DNA from: Solen grandis
Taxonomy: Eukaryota; Mollusca; Bivalvia; Adapedonta; Solenidae
Direction of reading: 5' to 3'
Length of the DNA: 64,000 nt
NCBI GenBank assembly: GCA_021229015.1
Contig: CM037778.1
Location: 85,402,322-85,466,321 of the forward strand
The notes below the pieces were generated by a model. That model was given only the letters and a program-made list of their open reading frames with translations, made no database searches and was not told where the DNA came from. Positions within the stretch are counted from its first letter, which is position 1, and each line of letters begins with the position of its first letter. Below, in pieces: positions 10,665 to 22,094 of this stretch. The position numbers were made by a program, and so were the translations under genes.

Positions 10665-10928
10665 AAACAATCATCACTCAAATTAAATACCGTGCATCTA
10701 TTGTAATAAATAAAGTTTAAACTAAATACCGTGCCTCTTGATTGAAACCTGAAAAAGAAATGAGCCGACGGTCAAAAAAAAACGCGCAAAATGTATGTGT
10801 TACTTCCATATTTGGAAAGCACGTGCACGTGTGTGAATACTTTAACAACACGCTGATGTAACAATTTTATGGCGCCATCTCTAATTATAGCAGTGTGACG
10901 CAGTAATAGGGCGGGGCACACTCTAAAT
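10411..10928. other. Non-coding DNA with an AAAT microsatellite
   Basis: An (AAAT)n run lies at 10631-10663. AAATACCGTGC occurs twice, near 10685 and 10723. No gene is visible. Confidence 0.5.
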
Positions 10929-11175
10929 TAGCACATGGCATTTTTCTCTCGTCCAATCAGATGCCAGTATTTGTTCATTGTCACCGTGGACTATAACGTG
11001 TAGTCCACATTTTGTAAAAGATCAATAAGTGTGGACTATCCTACCACATAACTCACACTTTTGTGAAGATTTGTCACTCGTGGAGGAAAATACCATGTGC
11101 TAAATAGGTATAATTCACGGTGACTATGAACAAATACTGGCACCTGATTGGACGAGAGGAAAATACCATGTGCTA
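10929..11175. mobile_element. MITE with nearly perfect 60-base terminal inverted repeats
   Basis: Positions 10929-10988 (TAGCACATGGCATTTTTC ... GTCACCGTG) pair with 11116-11175 (CACGGTGACTATGAAC ... ACCATGTGCTA) with a handful of mismatches. A second short inverted pair, GTGGACTAT/ATAGTCCAC-like, lies inside. GAGGAAAATACCATGTGCTA is also duplicated directly, ending near 11103 and at 11175. No coding capacity. Confidence 0.85.
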
Positions 11176-13505
11176 AAGACTAACCTATACCCAGATGTTG
11201 ATGACATCATAATTCATTGATGATGTCATAACGTGATTCATGACATCATCAATACAGGGGAATTAAGTCAGGCACTGCAATTTCATAAAGGTTGGTAAAT
11301 AGTTATATCATTGATAAAGGAAGTTGATGGAAACAAAAAAAAAAAAACTGTTTAAGTAACATTAGCCTTGACCTTGAATCTATTAATCTGGACATCATAC
11401 CTAAAAAAGATTATCTTACAAAAACGAAAATCATATTTAGCAACAGGAACTTTGACCTTGTTCCTATTAAATCTGTATCTCAGTTAAAAAGGAGATTCGG
11501 CGGAAACGACCTGTTTGAACCCTATTGACCTGAAAACTGTACTCAGTTCTAACAGGAGACATTCGACAACAGCAAAATGTTGACGCCCGCATGCCCCGCA
11601 TTCCTGTAACCAGAATTTTAGTTGAAAACCTGGTTATTAAACCATGATGCAAGGTCTCCAAAGAAACCTGTTATATATGAACTTCAGTGAAATACAGAAC
11701 AGAGATAACTAAACAGCGTGAAATAAATTCTATTATTACTACATATATGCATTTCATGTTTTTAGAAATAGATAAAAAAATTAAATTCTCACTGACATGC
11801 ACACTGAATCATGATTTATATACGTAACATTATATAGCTAGAAGCACACGTGGTAGATTAAAAAAAAAACAGTGTTGCGTATTTAATTTACTTAAAGTAT
11901 TTACATGGCAACAACTTCACATAATTCTTGCAATGTAAACCAAATGTAATACTTGGCTATTTGGCTTAAATTTCACGCTAAATGCTGAGGACGAATTTGC
12001 GTCATCTATAAAAGGTAATCAACTCTAGCGGGTATACAAGTTTCTGTACGTTTGACAAAGCGAGTTATATCTGCGTTAGCTGCGTTGATAAGTCTCCATA
12101 TCATTTTCCCCCATTCAGTGTAATTCCAGGACTGGCTGCCCCGGTGTCAATATAATGTGACTGACTATATTAAGTACATGTGTATGTTAAAAAGGAACAA
12201 AAATTTAAAATTGGAAAAAAAGTGTTACTATTTAATATAATAATGCTGGCAAGATTTAAATGATCTGTGATTTTAAAATAATGCTAGAAAACGTATGTGT
12301 CGCTAAATGTAGGAAATCCAAATTTGTTCAAATGAATGTTTTTATATTTAAATAGGTAGATTAAATTGATATTTGCTAATTGACAATCCTGCAGAAAGAT
12401 ATGCACCCTGATATTCCATTTTATGATGGAATATCCTTAAATAATTTATGCAAACCAATGAAGCGAGTGCTTTTCCGAACTCTTCGGTTGTTAACCAAGA
12501 TTAGATTTGTCCAAGAAATATGACAAAATCCATTTTATACAGCTTACGCCGAAAAAGTATCACTCATAAATAATGAAAAATCTCTTTTTTTTTTCCTATT
12601 TGCTTTCTTTTCGTTTAGATACACACATTGATATAAATCTTTTAAATTGTAGGCAAGAGATACAGGGAGGGTAAGAGTGGCATTGTACCTATTGATACCA
12701 TTTTTATAACGGCCCTTACGCAAGGTCAAAGCTGGTTTATATCTAGTTAATATGATCTTTGTTTATCAAATTTATTTTAATTAAGAAAAAAAGCGAAATA
12801 ATCACAATGACACCCTGTACTCTCAGAGCTATCAGCGCTTTCATTATACCTTACGGGAAGTGCAAGGTCGGGGCCCCTTTAAACCTGATTGTTCCTTTTG
12901 CCGACCAGCCGTTGTAAGGCGGAAACTGTTGGTATTTCTGTATTTTTCCGCGTAGAATTACATGTTTTTTTATGAGTAGATGCACGTCTGTTGTGTTCTG
13001 AACGTTATAAACATCTGCAGTATACTAGTATTAAGCTCCGTATGATTAAAAGACAGTTACAGTCCACTTTCTATTCAATATTTACTCCGCCGATTGCAAT
13101 GCAGGGGACGCTTTAGATTATATTATTATATATAACTGTCCTACAATCTACATCACTTTAATCCAGACTAACGACGAATATTTTTTACTGGTGTTAGTTT
13201 ATTCTACATACATTTATGTTCCTATTTGCAAAAAAAAAAATCCAACTACAACATAAGGGGAGGTAACTACTGGGTAAGAATTTTGGAATTGGTGTGGAGT
13301 TATCTTCTATTTATGTAAAAGAGTCCTCTGATTGGTTATAACCTGGAGGTGGGTGTATTTTCAGTTGTACTTGTCAAATTTCATGACCAAAATGTCACAC
13401 TGTCGCCATATTATCAGACGGTTACCATTAACACAAGAAAGGCGCTGTTCTTAGTGCGGGAAATCTCTGGTCTGAGAGTCAGTTATTCAGGTTATGTAAT
13501 GTACA
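11176..13505. other. Gene-poor interval with one SINE fragment
   Basis: Near 11200-11260 several overlapping copies of GATGATGTCAT/ATGACATCATC form short palindromes. A SINE-I remnant (CCAGGACTGGCTGCCCCGGT) lies at 12117-12175. Elsewhere I see AT-rich DNA with chance frames only. Confidence 0.5.
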
Positions 13506-13507
13506 CG

Positions 13508-13600
13508 CAGCCTCCATGGCTTAGCGAGTAAAATCACCCACGGCTCCGCCGCTGTGGGTTCGAATCCCGACAGAGTCACTCGGAATTTGCTCGCGCAACT
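13508..13600 (+). repeat. SINE-II tRNA-like head fragment
   Basis: GCCTCCATGGCTTAGCGAGT resembles a box A region, and GTGGGTTCGAATCCCGACAG carries a perfect B box. The body is lost after about 90 bases. The head alone could resemble a tRNA, but it matches the SINE-II head at 23308-23220 (minus strand). Confidence 0.7.
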
Positions 13601-13849
13601 CTTTTCTATGGTAGCACACAAGTTTGTATCGGACAACATTCTGAGGCTATATTTTGATACTTTTTTGTATTATTGAACATTCTCTCAGTTCCAAAAGAAA
13701 GTGTGCACTTTTTAATTTTTAATATTTCAATATCTTGTAAACATGTAGGTTTCAATTTTTCGCACTGTATTTTAAATATTTTCATAACATTGAATATAAT
13801 CAATTGTCACTTTCCCTATATTAAGTATATAAAATGAAATTGAAAACAC

Positions 13850-14140
13850 ACACACACAACCCGTTGGTCCCCACAGACGTAGGTCGTCGAAGGGTCCCCG
13901 AGCGATCCGTGAATCATTTCTGTGCATTTTCACGCCGATTCAACCCCTTATTTGAATGTCTATCGTGTTGCTTCTGCGATCATGGCGACTGGGGACGCTA
14001 AACCTCGACGTTTACTTTGAGCATGTTCAAAATGTTCGCTGTTTGCCTGTGACCGACCTTTTCCATCCCTAGAGTTTACGTGCTTCGGCGTTCTCATCAC
14101 GACCCAAGGGGGTCCGGGGGTTCTTTTTTTTTTTCGTTCC
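13850..14140. other. GC-richer block of unknown origin
   Basis: This block begins after a short ACAC run (CCGTTGGTCCCCACAGACGT) and ends at a run of G and T (GGGGGTCCGGGGGTTC). It is clearly richer in G+C and CpG than its flanks, yet all frames are broken by stops. A short ATG frame (ATGGCGACTGGGGACGC, near 13982) ends after 12 codons. It could be a remnant of a mobile element or of a non-coding RNA. Confidence 0.35.
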
Positions 14141-16614
14141 TTTTCTACTTTTCATGTTTTCTAGGGTATTGGGAGAAGGGGCGTGGGGGCTGACCCCACT
14201 CTTGATCCGAGCATATACTTGAAGTTTTCAAAAAAAGAAAAGCATAAATGATATTAGTGAATGCGTTTCGACTAGACTTGACTACCGGCAACACTTAGCG
14301 CTAAGTAATCCTAGTGGGTAGTAACATTCCACCACTTCTGTTTCTATTCATGACTAATTACAATTATTACGTTTTACTTAACAACTCACAATATTTGTTA
14401 AGAAACTAAATGTTTGATCAGGTAACAATAATATTAACTTCGTTTAAATTATAATTAGTATTACTTAGCTTTCGGTATGGTTGATGAAATTCGAGCCCGA
14501 TTTAAGTTTTACTTACGCAAAATACTGTAGAATTCTTAATTTTTGGGTTAAAATTTTTACCTGACCAATTTCCAATTTCGTTACGAAATAACACACGTCT
14601 ATGATCAGCTAGTGTCGTGTTAGGGGTACTAAGTTGTTTTTATCTTAGATTTGTATATATGCTATATTTTCTTAAATGGTCAGCACTTAATAAACAAAAA
14701 TAATAGTAATAATAGAACAAATATAGTCCATTATGAAAATTTGCTTCAGGAATAAAAAAAAAAATTTTCTCTATCAGAGAAAAAAACAACTTATTTTTGC
14801 TCACGTCCCTAGGTAAATACATTTAGGACGACACAAGTAAATGTGCTAGTAATACCAAATGATTTACCTACTTTTAAACTCCAGAAAGAATTAGGACGAA
14901 AAACACCTTAGTTATTAAAGTAGGAGTCAACGGCGGTATAGTTAAAAGATAAATAAAACGAATGGAATACTTTAAACTGTTTATTACTAGTTCTTGAAAT
15001 GTTGATTATCAAAACTTGTAATAATACCGGTATTTACCTTTCTGTACCACAGTACGAACTAAAACAAAGTGGCCACCGATATTACCGCACCCATCTGATT
15101 TTAAAACATGTGAAATAAATGGCACAAATTCAAGTTTAACTTTCAGATTTTGTTTACTCATGGAGTATATATACATTTTTAAGTAGCAAGAGCTAAGAAC
15201 AGCTGCCTGTCGACAAATATTTAAAACTAGACAGATGACATGGCAGTTTACAGTAATTATAAAGAAGAAAATTATCCATCACTAAATAACCATGAAAGTC
15301 GGAACAAAATAAAATGTTGCTTTTTTTAGCAACAACCGTGTCGCGAAAATAAAGGATAGAGCCGGTTAATGGATTAAAAAGTAGTCCGATAGAAATCATT
15401 CGGTGTCTGGCAGAGGTGAGGGGTCTGTGTCATAGTCACATTTAATTGGAGTTTCCAAAGTAGACTTTTTGAAATAGATGCTACATATGTTATTGTGAGA
15501 AAAAACTACAACAAAATCATAAAACTCGAAATTATGCCAATTGTTATATTGAAAATAAAATCCCTTATAACTGCATATATCCCAGTAATAAGGAAAATGA
15601 ATCGCACAGTTGATTAAATGATTGCAAAATATAAATATATTTAGGTTTCCGTGCTTGTTAGCTGTGTGTGACGTCAGTCACACCAACTATAGTACTACGT
15701 TTTCAACCCCCGTTCTCCTAGACCGAATAACCTCTCAATAGTGTAAATATGATCGAACAATTGTATACATCTCTACAACATAAGTATATTAGAATTAAGC
15801 AAAATGCTGAAAAATCAATGTTGTGTGAAAAATAAAAACTTACAGGCTACAAAAATAGCCTGTGACATGAAAACATTATAGAATTTATTTATTCTATGCT
15901 GATGCAAGTGAAGTCGCATGATATAACTGTTTTTATCACGTGACCACATTATAAAGCGCACGAATATAGAATATTTCGACGCAAAGGTGGCTTGCAAATA
16001 AATTTGATAGTAAATGTGCAGCGTTCGGTCATTTCAAGCTGTTACAATAACCCATTTGAAGTACAAAACAAAGCATTGTAACATACTAATAATTACATAA
16101 ATCTATTGACCTCAGAAATCGCCAGGGGTTATATCTTACACTAAAGAATGACCGAAACCTGTATATCTACTGTCCGAAATGTGTTCAAAGCCTCTCAGTG
16201 ACCTGGCAGAAAATGTGCATAATTACTTCAGTCTATAAATAGAGTCTGTTGTAGATAAGGTACTGCATGAATACAAATCAAAGCTCTGAGAGAACAGGAA
16301 TGCCGAACTTCTTTTGTTTATCAAAGTGAATTTAATTATTGGTGATCGACTTGCAGCTTTTCAAACACTCTTTCATTTGAGACACACACAACTTCAGTGC
16401 CTTCAGCGCTTTGATTCTAAAATCTGCCATTATATAAATTTCATTGATTTATCTTCTTTTGATCTATTTTAACAAATGCATGATGTTGATCATCACATTA
16501 AAGATTCAATCCGATTGCCCTGTCACAAGGGATATGTTATATCACGTATAATAATTGATTATTAATATTATTTAACATATGTCAATTTTCATACATCAAC
16601 GGGATTTCTAACTT
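14141..16614. other. AT-rich gene-poor interval
   Basis: ACACTTAGCGCTAAGTAATC at about 14291 matches the palindromic-core MITE family, but its far end is unclear. Nothing else is supported. Confidence 0.4.
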
Positions 16615-16725
16615 AGGGAAGCATTGCAGCTGGCTTGCTGAAGGACGGTAGTTATATACGCGGATGCCTCTGTGCACGCGTTTTTTCCTCCCCTTGTAAT
16701 CAGCTGAACGTCGCTGTATAACAAT
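16615..16725 (+). repeat. SINE-II body fragment, degraded
   Basis: GCAGCTGGCTTGCTGAAGGA, CGGATGCCTCTGTGCACGCG and CAGCTGAACGTCGCTGTATA follow the same order as the SINE-II body at 28700-28800. Head and tail are missing. Confidence 0.7.
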
Positions 16726-16781
16726 AATTACATTTCTTTCCTCATTTGACGTTGACCTCTAAATATAATAAATACCCACTA

Positions 16782-16963
16782 TACAGTCAAACCTAACTTG
16801 AAACAATCAGTCAAGAGAACACGAGAAAGTGACCGCTTAAAAGAGATGGCCACTAAATGAAGGTTAAACATGTAACAAAATGCTAGTTTGGTACAAAACT
16901 TACCGCCAATAAATACAAGTTAACCATTTAATACAGGTGACCGCTAGTACAGGTTCAACTGTA
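16782..16963 (+). mobile_element. TA-flanked MITE (GGTCAGTCA family), copy 2
   Basis: Well-preserved ends TACAGTCAAACCT and AGGTTCAACTGTA frame repeated GACCGCTTAA/GACCGCTAGT phrases. It has the same length and order as the other copies. Confidence 0.85.
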
Positions 16964-17803
16964 ATTCCATTGTGATTCAGATGCATTTGGAAGGGGTATC
17001 AAATTCAGTGACTTTGCCTCATACCACTCAGTATAGAGACCGACAGAATAATTGATACGAATCACTTACAAAGACCAATATTGATTTAACAGAATTCTTA
17101 TTCTCTTTTTCTTCAGTAAGGAATCTAAAAGAAAAAGACGGAATTGATTTCAAAAGCTATTTTTCTCTTGATGTATTTCCGGTTCTATAAAATCTATGAC
17201 TTAATCACCGGAGAGGTCTTTAGCAGTTACTATTGAAATTCATTTAACCAACATGAAATATAAAACTACTACACAGCTTGGATGTAAGTGATTGCATATT
17301 GTTCAGTTCTTTATCACAATTACAGAATGTCTATTGTACCAAAGTGTTATTTCCTCCTAACAGAAAGGACCAAGGTAGAGCTCGTAAAACCATTCCATCG
17401 ATTGTTTTGAACACGAATTAGAACATAGCGACCAAAGAAAATGGTTTCATGAAGAAATTGACTTCATGGTTAATCCAACTTAAACTCGGCCTAACTGAGG
17501 TATGTTGCACAAACAAAAACACAGTATTGTGGTACTGTTTAGCGAGGTAACCCTTTGTGTGTATCGTACCTCACTATACCGGTTTGTACCTCGATCTATG
17601 TGTAGAATGTTGTCATAGCAAGGTCTATTTTTCCGAGGTTTTCTCCGGTATGTAATTTCAACATTGAAAATGGCCATTATTTCAGCCCCAAACCCAAACC
17701 AAGCACAAACACTACCCGCAAACAGTAACCCTAACCCCAACCGAAACTCTTACCCTGACCGTCACACCGAATATATACAAACCTAACAATACTAAAGCGC
17801 GCG

Positions 17804-17834
<31 letters not shown>

Positions 17835-18963
17835 ATCTTTATGGAGAATATAAACGTCTTGAAACCGATTTGTTGGAGGTATTTCTTCGTTCGAGACTTT
17901 CAACCTTAAAAGACTTTCAAAGCGTTCCGAGGCTCTTAACAATTGTTTATATCTGGATTTTCCTTTGACAGGGTCTTGACGGGCTGTTTCAGTGTTTCTC
18001 CGATTGTTAACCTCTTCCACATTTGTACAAAGGCTATGTTTATATTTGAATGTTTATTGCCAAGATAAGAGAAATTGCAAGGTAAGGGCCAGGCTTAAAG
18101 AGCGATGAGATATGCAAAACAACTGCTTATCCCTGCGTGTTTTCCTGTCCATTTATCAATATAAAATTTAATACCTATTGTAAGCCCCCTTGCAGGTCCA
18201 CTGTGCTGATCACTGAACGCGAACAATGATAATGGGCTGACTATTAGCACGCATGGTATACGACGTATTAATCAGAGAGATGAAATTGTTCAAAATAACG
18301 GGTTTTTTTTTGTTTTTTTTTTTTTCTCGTGACGAAAAAAAAATGAAAGAAAAGGAAAACAACAACTGCTGAAGCTGCTGAACGGGATTTGAACAAGATC
18401 TACCTGAGACGCTTAACATCTTAAAGACGCTTGCAGACGCTTAACAGACAGACGCTTTACTATTCATAAAAGAGATCTGCGATCTGATGAGAGACACACA
18501 TATTTAATCTAATCGGTAATAAATTGAAGCGAAAACTCAGTATATCCATAATTGATAAGAGCATTTTTACACATGTCACGTTATCTTGCTGTCACATGGT
18601 CGTCCTCGTAACTTAACGTGAGATTCTCTTGACTTGCTCTGTGTCTCTGTCAGAGTTGCGGGTCTCTGTTACGTTATTAGGTCTTTGACCAAGGGCAGTT
18701 GGAAAACAACGTGAACATTTCACTGCTAGTTAACAGATAAAAAAAGTTTGGTTTACGAGTCGGTGACTTATAGTCCTTTTTGTGAATATCAGCAATAAGA
18801 TATTTCTTGATATTTGATCTAGTAACACATGTAACAATATCGTATGGAAAATCTAGATAAAAATCAATATGGTTATTTGATTTTGGAAGAAATTGTTGGC
18901 ATATGGAATAGCACAAAAATAAATACATTGCAACTATGGCATCAATATAGCAAAGAAATCATG
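16964..18963. other. Gene-poor interval with (GC)n(AC)n
   Basis: A compound GC/AC dinucleotide tract lies at 17797-17835. Poly-T tracts lie near 18302-18325. The frames at 17480-18020 cross the microsatellite and are not believable as genes. Confidence 0.5.
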
Positions 18964-19165
18964 TTGCGATTGCCTAATGGTTAGAGTGCCTGTCAGGTAA
19001 CCGAGAGGTTGTGGGTTCGATCTCCGGCCACGGCATTACATATTATCAATCCAGGACAGGTTTTTCCAGTGTCAGGATAATGAGCCTGGCTGTGGTATCT
19101 TTCCGCTCGTCAGCGGTGAGATATTGCAGTGAGGCAGACTTATACCTATTTCAAACAAACAGTAA
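18964..19165 (+). repeat. SINE-I, plus strand, degraded tail
   Basis: A tRNA-like head (GCGATTGCCTAATGGTTAGA and the B box GGGTTCGATCTCC) is followed by the SINE-I core CCAGTGTCAGGATAATGAGC and TGGTATCTTTCCGCTCGTCA. The AAATACTGTCGG tail has been lost. Confidence 0.75.
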
Positions 19166-19371
19166 TTAAGAAAGTGCATTTCTGAGATACTGCTGGTGAT
19201 GTGCCTGGATTGATTTCTCCCTAAATAAATAACTCTCCATAGTTAAAATCAAACCATCAACTAATTCATATCAAAATAATGTCGATCATAAAAAAGATAC
19301 ATATCACAAGTTATTCTTATAAAGAGTTATTTTCTTCTTATTTTTCATTAGACCTTAAAAATGGTGCTTAC

Positions 19372-19445
19372 AGCTCAAAGCATGGTGCTCAGCATAAATA
19401 TAAAAGTGGTTCCAGTACTGGTTGGTCTTCTGTCGGGATAATATC
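19372..19445 (+). repeat. SINE-I core fragment
   Basis: GGTGCTCAGCATAAATATAA, AGTACTGGTTGG and TGTCGGGATAATAT align in order with the middle of SINE-I. It is heavily diverged. Confidence 0.5.
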
Positions 19446-20084
19446 ACGTATTCCATAGCTTCCTTTTTCCATCAATCACAGGCAAGCAAGGCCGCAGTCG
19501 CAGTCAAATAGATAGATCACACGCAACTTTTCGATTACAAACTACACATTCAATGATCCCATACTCGTGCTACATAACTATAATAGGAAGTGGGAGCGCC
19601 AGGATGTCGCGTACACGGTCCTGCACTGTAAATGCACAGACTGGTATCTAGACCCAATTCTAACGCCCGATACCTACATACTGGGTCTAACGCAGGTAAA
19701 TAGGTGTATAGATTTTCGTCATCAATGGACAAACATTGTGAAAGAAATCCGCCTAAAATCCCAGACTAAGGCAGGACAAATGACTCTAAGCACACTAAGT
19801 CGACAGCTCGTTACTAGGTTAAGACAAGGAAGAAGAAATAAATCAACAGGGTTTTGAAATAAATAAATCACAATATCACAATTAACTTGCTTGTGTAATC
19901 TTAATCATTCACTTAGAACTGAAATAAAAAGATCGCTAGCCCCCCTACCCTCCCCACTTATCCCATCTTCAGTACCACAAAGGAAAGAACCAATTTTATG
20001 GAGATCTATAACCAATTTACATGTACGAATATATACTTTAATCTTATTTAATTTACGTTGATTGGAAAAAAAAGTTCTTGCAAC

Positions 20085-20230
20085 TTTTACTAATCCCTCT
20101 CGACGGTTCCTGGGTTGGAACAGTACTTTGCACCTGGTAATGTTAGGAAAATTCCTTGTCCTGGAGTTCCAACCTACGACCTTTAGATTCGCTGTTGGGA
20201 ATGTTATTAATGGACCACGGCACCCTTCGT
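20085..20230 (-). repeat. tRNA-headed SINE, third family (SINE-III), copy 1
   Basis: On the minus strand the head GTGCCGTGGTCCATTAATAA and a decayed B box lead to CCAGGTGCAAAGTACTG and AACCGTCGAGAGGG. Copies with the same order lie at 36110-36282 and 41558-41688, also on the minus strand. The frame across it (20062-20319) is a chance frame. Confidence 0.65.
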
Positions 20231-21119
20231 TAAATTATCTTCAAATTGATGAAATATATTTTCGTTATGACTATGTATCCCTGCAAGTATTTAGCAACAA
20301 TTATCAAGTTCCTATTTAAGCATTTAGTTAGTTGTTCTGTTTTCATTACATTATCTTCACAGTAGAACAGTAACGCTTTGTATTCAAACAAACGGGCGCC
20401 ATTTTGTTGACCTAGTTTCTATTTTTAGTAACAGGCAGTCATCTTTGTTACTATTTATAGTAAGTCATTTGCATACAAGCATTTTAGGGTATGACGCGTA
20501 GTGGCCGGCGGCCATTTTATTTCTTATGGTTATTGTCATTTTGGATTATAATATGACATCATGAGCTGTATTTAGAATGACATTATGATCTACATTTAGA
20601 ATGATCTTATCGGTAGAATGACCTCATGTTTGTCTCAATGAAGTACAGAGCTGACTTGTACATTCAACCTAGGGCTTGATCACTGGCATTGAGGGTCAGG
20701 TCCTTAGCCCTAGGCGGAGACTCATGGTGTACAATGGACAATTCAAATAAATATTAACTATAAATAGGAAGGAAAAAAAAAAAAGGAAAAAAAAAAAGGA
20801 ACAAAAACATTTAAATTAATAAGAATAAAAGTATAAATATGTTATATAGAAAATATGAAAAACTCAATAAATACAAAAGTCAAAATAAAATGATACATTA
20901 TTTTCAAAGAGAAACATCTACGATGTGAACAGTTCCCTATCACCCAACAGAATGAATACATTTCCGGTAACTACTATAATGTGTTTTCCATTTTTGGTCA
21001 AAGTGTTTCCGGTCTCTATTTTTAGTCCAAAGCATGAGAACGTACTTTGTGTTCATGGGAACCCCACTGAGAAATGTCATTCACTTTTCCCCAACACCGG
21101 ATCTCCGGTAAGAACATGA

Positions 21120-21245
21120 AGTGGCATCCAGCTGTGAAAGTCATTAAATGCATGGATCTGAAGAATCATGTCTGAACATGTACACTGTGTTTATGGGAAC
21201 CCTGCTGTGAAAGTTATTAAATGCAGAATCATGTCTGATCATAAA
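21120..21245. repeat. Internal direct repeat within the 1.73-kb transposon
   Basis: GCTGTGAAAGTCATTAAATGC ending in AGAATCATGTCTGAACATG (about 21130-21180) recurs as GCTGTGAAAGTTATTAAATG and AGAATCATGTCTGATCATA (about 21203-21243). GTGTTCATGGGAACCC/GTGTTTATGGGAACCC also repeats. Confidence 0.7.
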
Positions 21246-21501
21246 CATGTCGCCATAGACTTCCAATGAAACGATTGTTCCATTTCTTGAAATAACTATG
21301 ATGTAGTTTAAAGAGGAGAAAGAGGATGAACTCCTTCCTGAGGAGGAGGAGGAGAAAAGGAGGAGGAGTCAATTCCGGAGGAGGAGGCGTTTCATTTACT
21401 GTCTTTTCATTTCCATGTATAAATGCACAATGTCTTAACATATTGTCCCTTCTTGTGAATACTTGTTCACACTTTAAACACTTTATAGAAAAAGGAGGCA
21501 C
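21229..21501 (-). CDS. Single C2H2 zinc-finger frame inside the TIR transposon
   Basis: About 90 codons on the minus strand; the first codon is GTG at 21501 with a TAG three codons upstream in frame, so the true protein may begin in an upstream exon. Residues 8-30 contain CLKCEQVF then HCAFIH. This is a classical C-x2-C-x12-H-x4-H zinc finger, likely to bind nucleic acid. A proline stretch (PPPPELTPPP) and a leucine run follow, encoded by GGAGGAGGA repeats on the plus strand; the end looks degenerate. A Cys-rich frame lies just upstream on the same strand (21557-21727). No transposase domain is seen, so I infer a captured or leftover element gene. It could instead be one exon of a longer spliced protein. 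Confidence 0.45.
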   Translation of the reverse strand: MPPFSIKCLKCEQVFTRRDNMLRHCAFIHGNEKTVNETPPPPELTPPPFLLLLLRKEFILFLLFKLHHSYFKKWNNRFIGSLWRHVYDQT

Positions 21502-21556
21502 TTCCCCCTATAAGTTTTTAGACTTTGATCCTGCTTGTTCTTATATTAATCAGTGT

Positions 21557-21727
21557 TCACACATCTCTAGATCCGGCTCTGTAAATCCCTCGTCGTTGTT
21601 CATTACATTGTCCATTTTGTAGGAGAATTGACCAGCAAAGTGAACATTGAATATAACATCTAATTCCACATTTTGTACAAATTTCATATTCAAAGTCATG
21701 CTGAATCTCCAAATTGTTAAATTCCAT
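21557..21727 (-). CDS. Cys-rich 56-codon frame inside the TIR transposon
   Basis: It starts at an ATG on the minus strand (MEFNNLEIQ) and holds closely spaced cysteines in CTKCGIRCYIQCSLC, a C-x2-C-x3-C-x3-C-x2-C spacing that suggests a metal-binding knot. It stops 55 bases before the C2H2 frame on the same strand, so the two might be exons of one product or tandem small genes. The length is short, and an overlapping frame of 84 codons (21550-21804) is the less convincing alternative. I do not recognise a family. Confidence 0.3.
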   Translation of the reverse strand: MEFNNLEIQHDFEYEICTKCGIRCYIQCSLCWSILLQNGQCNEQRRGIYRAGSRDV

Positions 21728-22094
21728 GTTATTAGCCTAAGTGTCAAAACTTGTATAACTGACACGATGTACAAGTCAGCTCTGTACATCATTGAGACAA
21801 ACATGAGGTCATTCTACCGTTAAGATCATTCTAACTATAGATCATGATGTCATTCTAAATACAGCTCATGATGTCATATTATAATCCAAAATGGCCACCA
21901 CGCATGCGCAATACACACATAAAAAATAAAATAGCCGCCTACAACATGGCCACTACGCGTCATATCCTAAAATACTTATATACAAATGACTTACTATAAA
22001 TAGTAACAAAGATGGCCGCCTGGTACTAAAAATAGAAACTAGGTCAACAAAATGGCGCCCGTTTGTTTGAATGCAAAGCGTCACCTGTACTACT

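Larger units (their letters stand above)
20361..22094. mobile_element. 1.73-kb DNA transposon with ~300-base TIRs and 6-base target duplication
   Basis: The left arm 20361-20663 and inverted right arm 21766-22094 match closely for their whole length (AACAAACGGGCGCC near the left end, GGCGCCCGTTTGTTTG near the right end). Termini are AGTAGAACAG and CTGTACTACT. The element is flanked by CTTCAC at 20355-20360 and 22095-22100. Subterminal phrases of the type AGAATGACATCATGA recur about every 26 bases inside each arm. The interior encodes two short Cys/His-rich minus-strand frames but no recognisable transposase. Long TIRs with a 6-base duplication do not identify the superfamily. Confidence 0.85.

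Noticed and set aside
20925..21119. 64-codon plus-strand frame in the TIR element
   Set aside because: Its codons cover the internal direct repeat, and it has no motif, unlike the minus-strand frames.
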